Source of the DNA: an uncultured Eubacteriales bacterium
GTDB lineage: Bacteria; Bacillota; Clostridia; Lachnospirales; Lachnospiraceae
Direction of reading: 5' to 3'
Length of the DNA stretch: 47,033 nucleotides
NCBI GenBank assembly: GCA_900317515.1
Contig: ONHA01000020.1
Span: 1-47,033, forward strand
Below the pieces are notes generated by a model. The model saw only the letters and a program-made list of their open reading frames with translations, was not told where the DNA came from and ran no database searches. Below, one piece after another: positions 46,422-47,033 of this stretch. Both the position numbers and the translations under genes were made by a program. Position 1 is the first letter of the stretch. Every line of letters begins with the position of its first letter.

Positions 46422-47033
46422 TTAAGCTGCGAGGAAGAAGAGCAGATCTGCTTCAACGGCATCTGAGCCGCTGCTCCAAATCTTAATTTTGTCAGTCCCC
46501 GCGCCAACCTGGTTCATAGCGACCGCGTTCACATATACATAATGGGGCGGCAGGCAATAGTAAATCCCACAGGGGATCTCTTCTTCCTTATAGAGATTCT
46601 GGGCCCCTGCCGCAAGGTAGGGATGACCCGCCACGATATGCCTTGTCATATCAACCGGCTCAAACGGGTAGACATTCTGGACATCATAGATGCCCTGTGC
46701 AGTCCTCTCAGCCTTTTCTTCATCCGTAACTCTCACCGGCTGGAACTTCATATCAGATACTCGAAGAGCGTCTTTCCCCTCTTCGCGGCATACTCAGCCA
46801 GATGCTGCGCCTGCTCTGCATTCAGCGGATTCTCCTTCATAAAGGACGGAGTCGGGGTCTTTTCGTAATCGATGGTCTTCCCGTAGTGTTCCTTGACCAG
46901 CAGCTGCTTTTTCAGGCGGATGCTGCAGTTGCCGCCGTCGATGAAGACATCCCGGTCAGTATTGTAGAACTCCTCGTATCTTCCCATCACGGTCTTCATT
47001 TTCTGATCCAGAGATTCGCGGGAAGATGTCCCA
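46422..47033 (-). pseudogene. Frameshifted paralogue of the secreted protein, 5' end beyond window
   Basis: Two frames together match the 44657-46324 protein. One ends KRGKTLFEYLI then stop (46748); the next begins MKFQPVRVTDEEKAERTAQG, which is the continuation in the paralogue. Where the intact copy has CTGATCAACGATATGAAG this copy has CTGATATGAAG: seven bases are missing between two GAT words, giving a frameshift. The C-terminus (EADLLFFLAA) is intact. Translation would give a truncated protein unless the frame is restored. Confidence 0.85.

Overview
The window is 47 kb of GC-rich (roughly 55-60% by eye) chromosomal DNA from an anaerobic Firmicute, most likely Lachnospiraceae. This rests on strong GGAGG ribosome sites, consensus sigma-A promoters, a meso-diaminopimelate dehydrogenase, AAA-ATPase_like and Rpn/PDDEXK_2 proteins, an MsmE-type sugar importer without its own ATPase, and a Clostridia/Bacillus-type LexA box. 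I saw no rRNA, tRNA, CRISPR array or prophage. An IS transposase runs off the left edge and a broken member of a tandem secreted-protein family runs off the right edge.

Layout, left to right. 1-1060: IS1634/IS4-type transposase whose end sits on the 3' end of an nhaC-family antiporter gene. 1032-5132: antiporter plus two translationally coupled CNNM/CorC proteins. 5200-7018: a promoter, a candidate yybP-ykoY (manganese) riboswitch with terminator, and a flotillin-like SPFH protein. 7106-9110: OmpR-type two-component system. 9217-10530: PaaK-like adenylate-forming enzyme. 10545-12990: a tandem duplication of a regulated promoter with a secreted SH3-like protein and degenerate CPBP-like membrane proteins. 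13167-15581: DUF4160 pair, AAA-ATPase_like/PD-(D/E)XK protein and an ATPase gene remnant. 15667-17403: rhomboid protease and meso-DAP dehydrogenase. 17524-20260: a two-gene module of a membrane-anchored Hsp70-like ATPase and a membrane partner that I do not recognise. 20422-20652: FeoA-like small protein. 20796-27372: GH3 glycosidase, AraC regulator and sugar ABC importer. 27616-31321: YgjP-type metalloprotease, lactonase, a lone reverse transcriptase with a structured leader, and an unknown protein. 31462-36377: GH2 beta-mannosidase, patatin, YegS-like lipid kinase and two tiny genes. 36455-38504: lipoprotein plus cysteine synthase operon. 38553-43764: an SOS-box-controlled Rpn/PDDEXK_2 gene coupled to a MoxR-DUF58-transglutaminase operon. 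43905-44402: RNA 2',3'-cyclic phosphodiesterase. 44657-47033: two tandem secreted-protein paralogues, one with a truncated signal peptide and one frameshifted.

How the genes work together. The 20.8-27.4 kb block reads as a glycan-oligosaccharide uptake and cleavage locus (binding protein, two permeases, AraC regulator, GH3). The GH2 mannosidase is a few kb away. The MoxR-DUF58-transglutaminase genes form a known trio, but here they sit behind a PDDEXK_2 gene whose promoter carries a textbook LexA operator. The most novel candidates are the Hsp70-like pair, the LexA-controlled Rpn-MoxR operon, the reverse transcriptase coupled to a lactonase, the manganese-riboswitch/flotillin unit, and an eight-base word (AAAATGAA) present about 30 times where about half an occurrence is expected.
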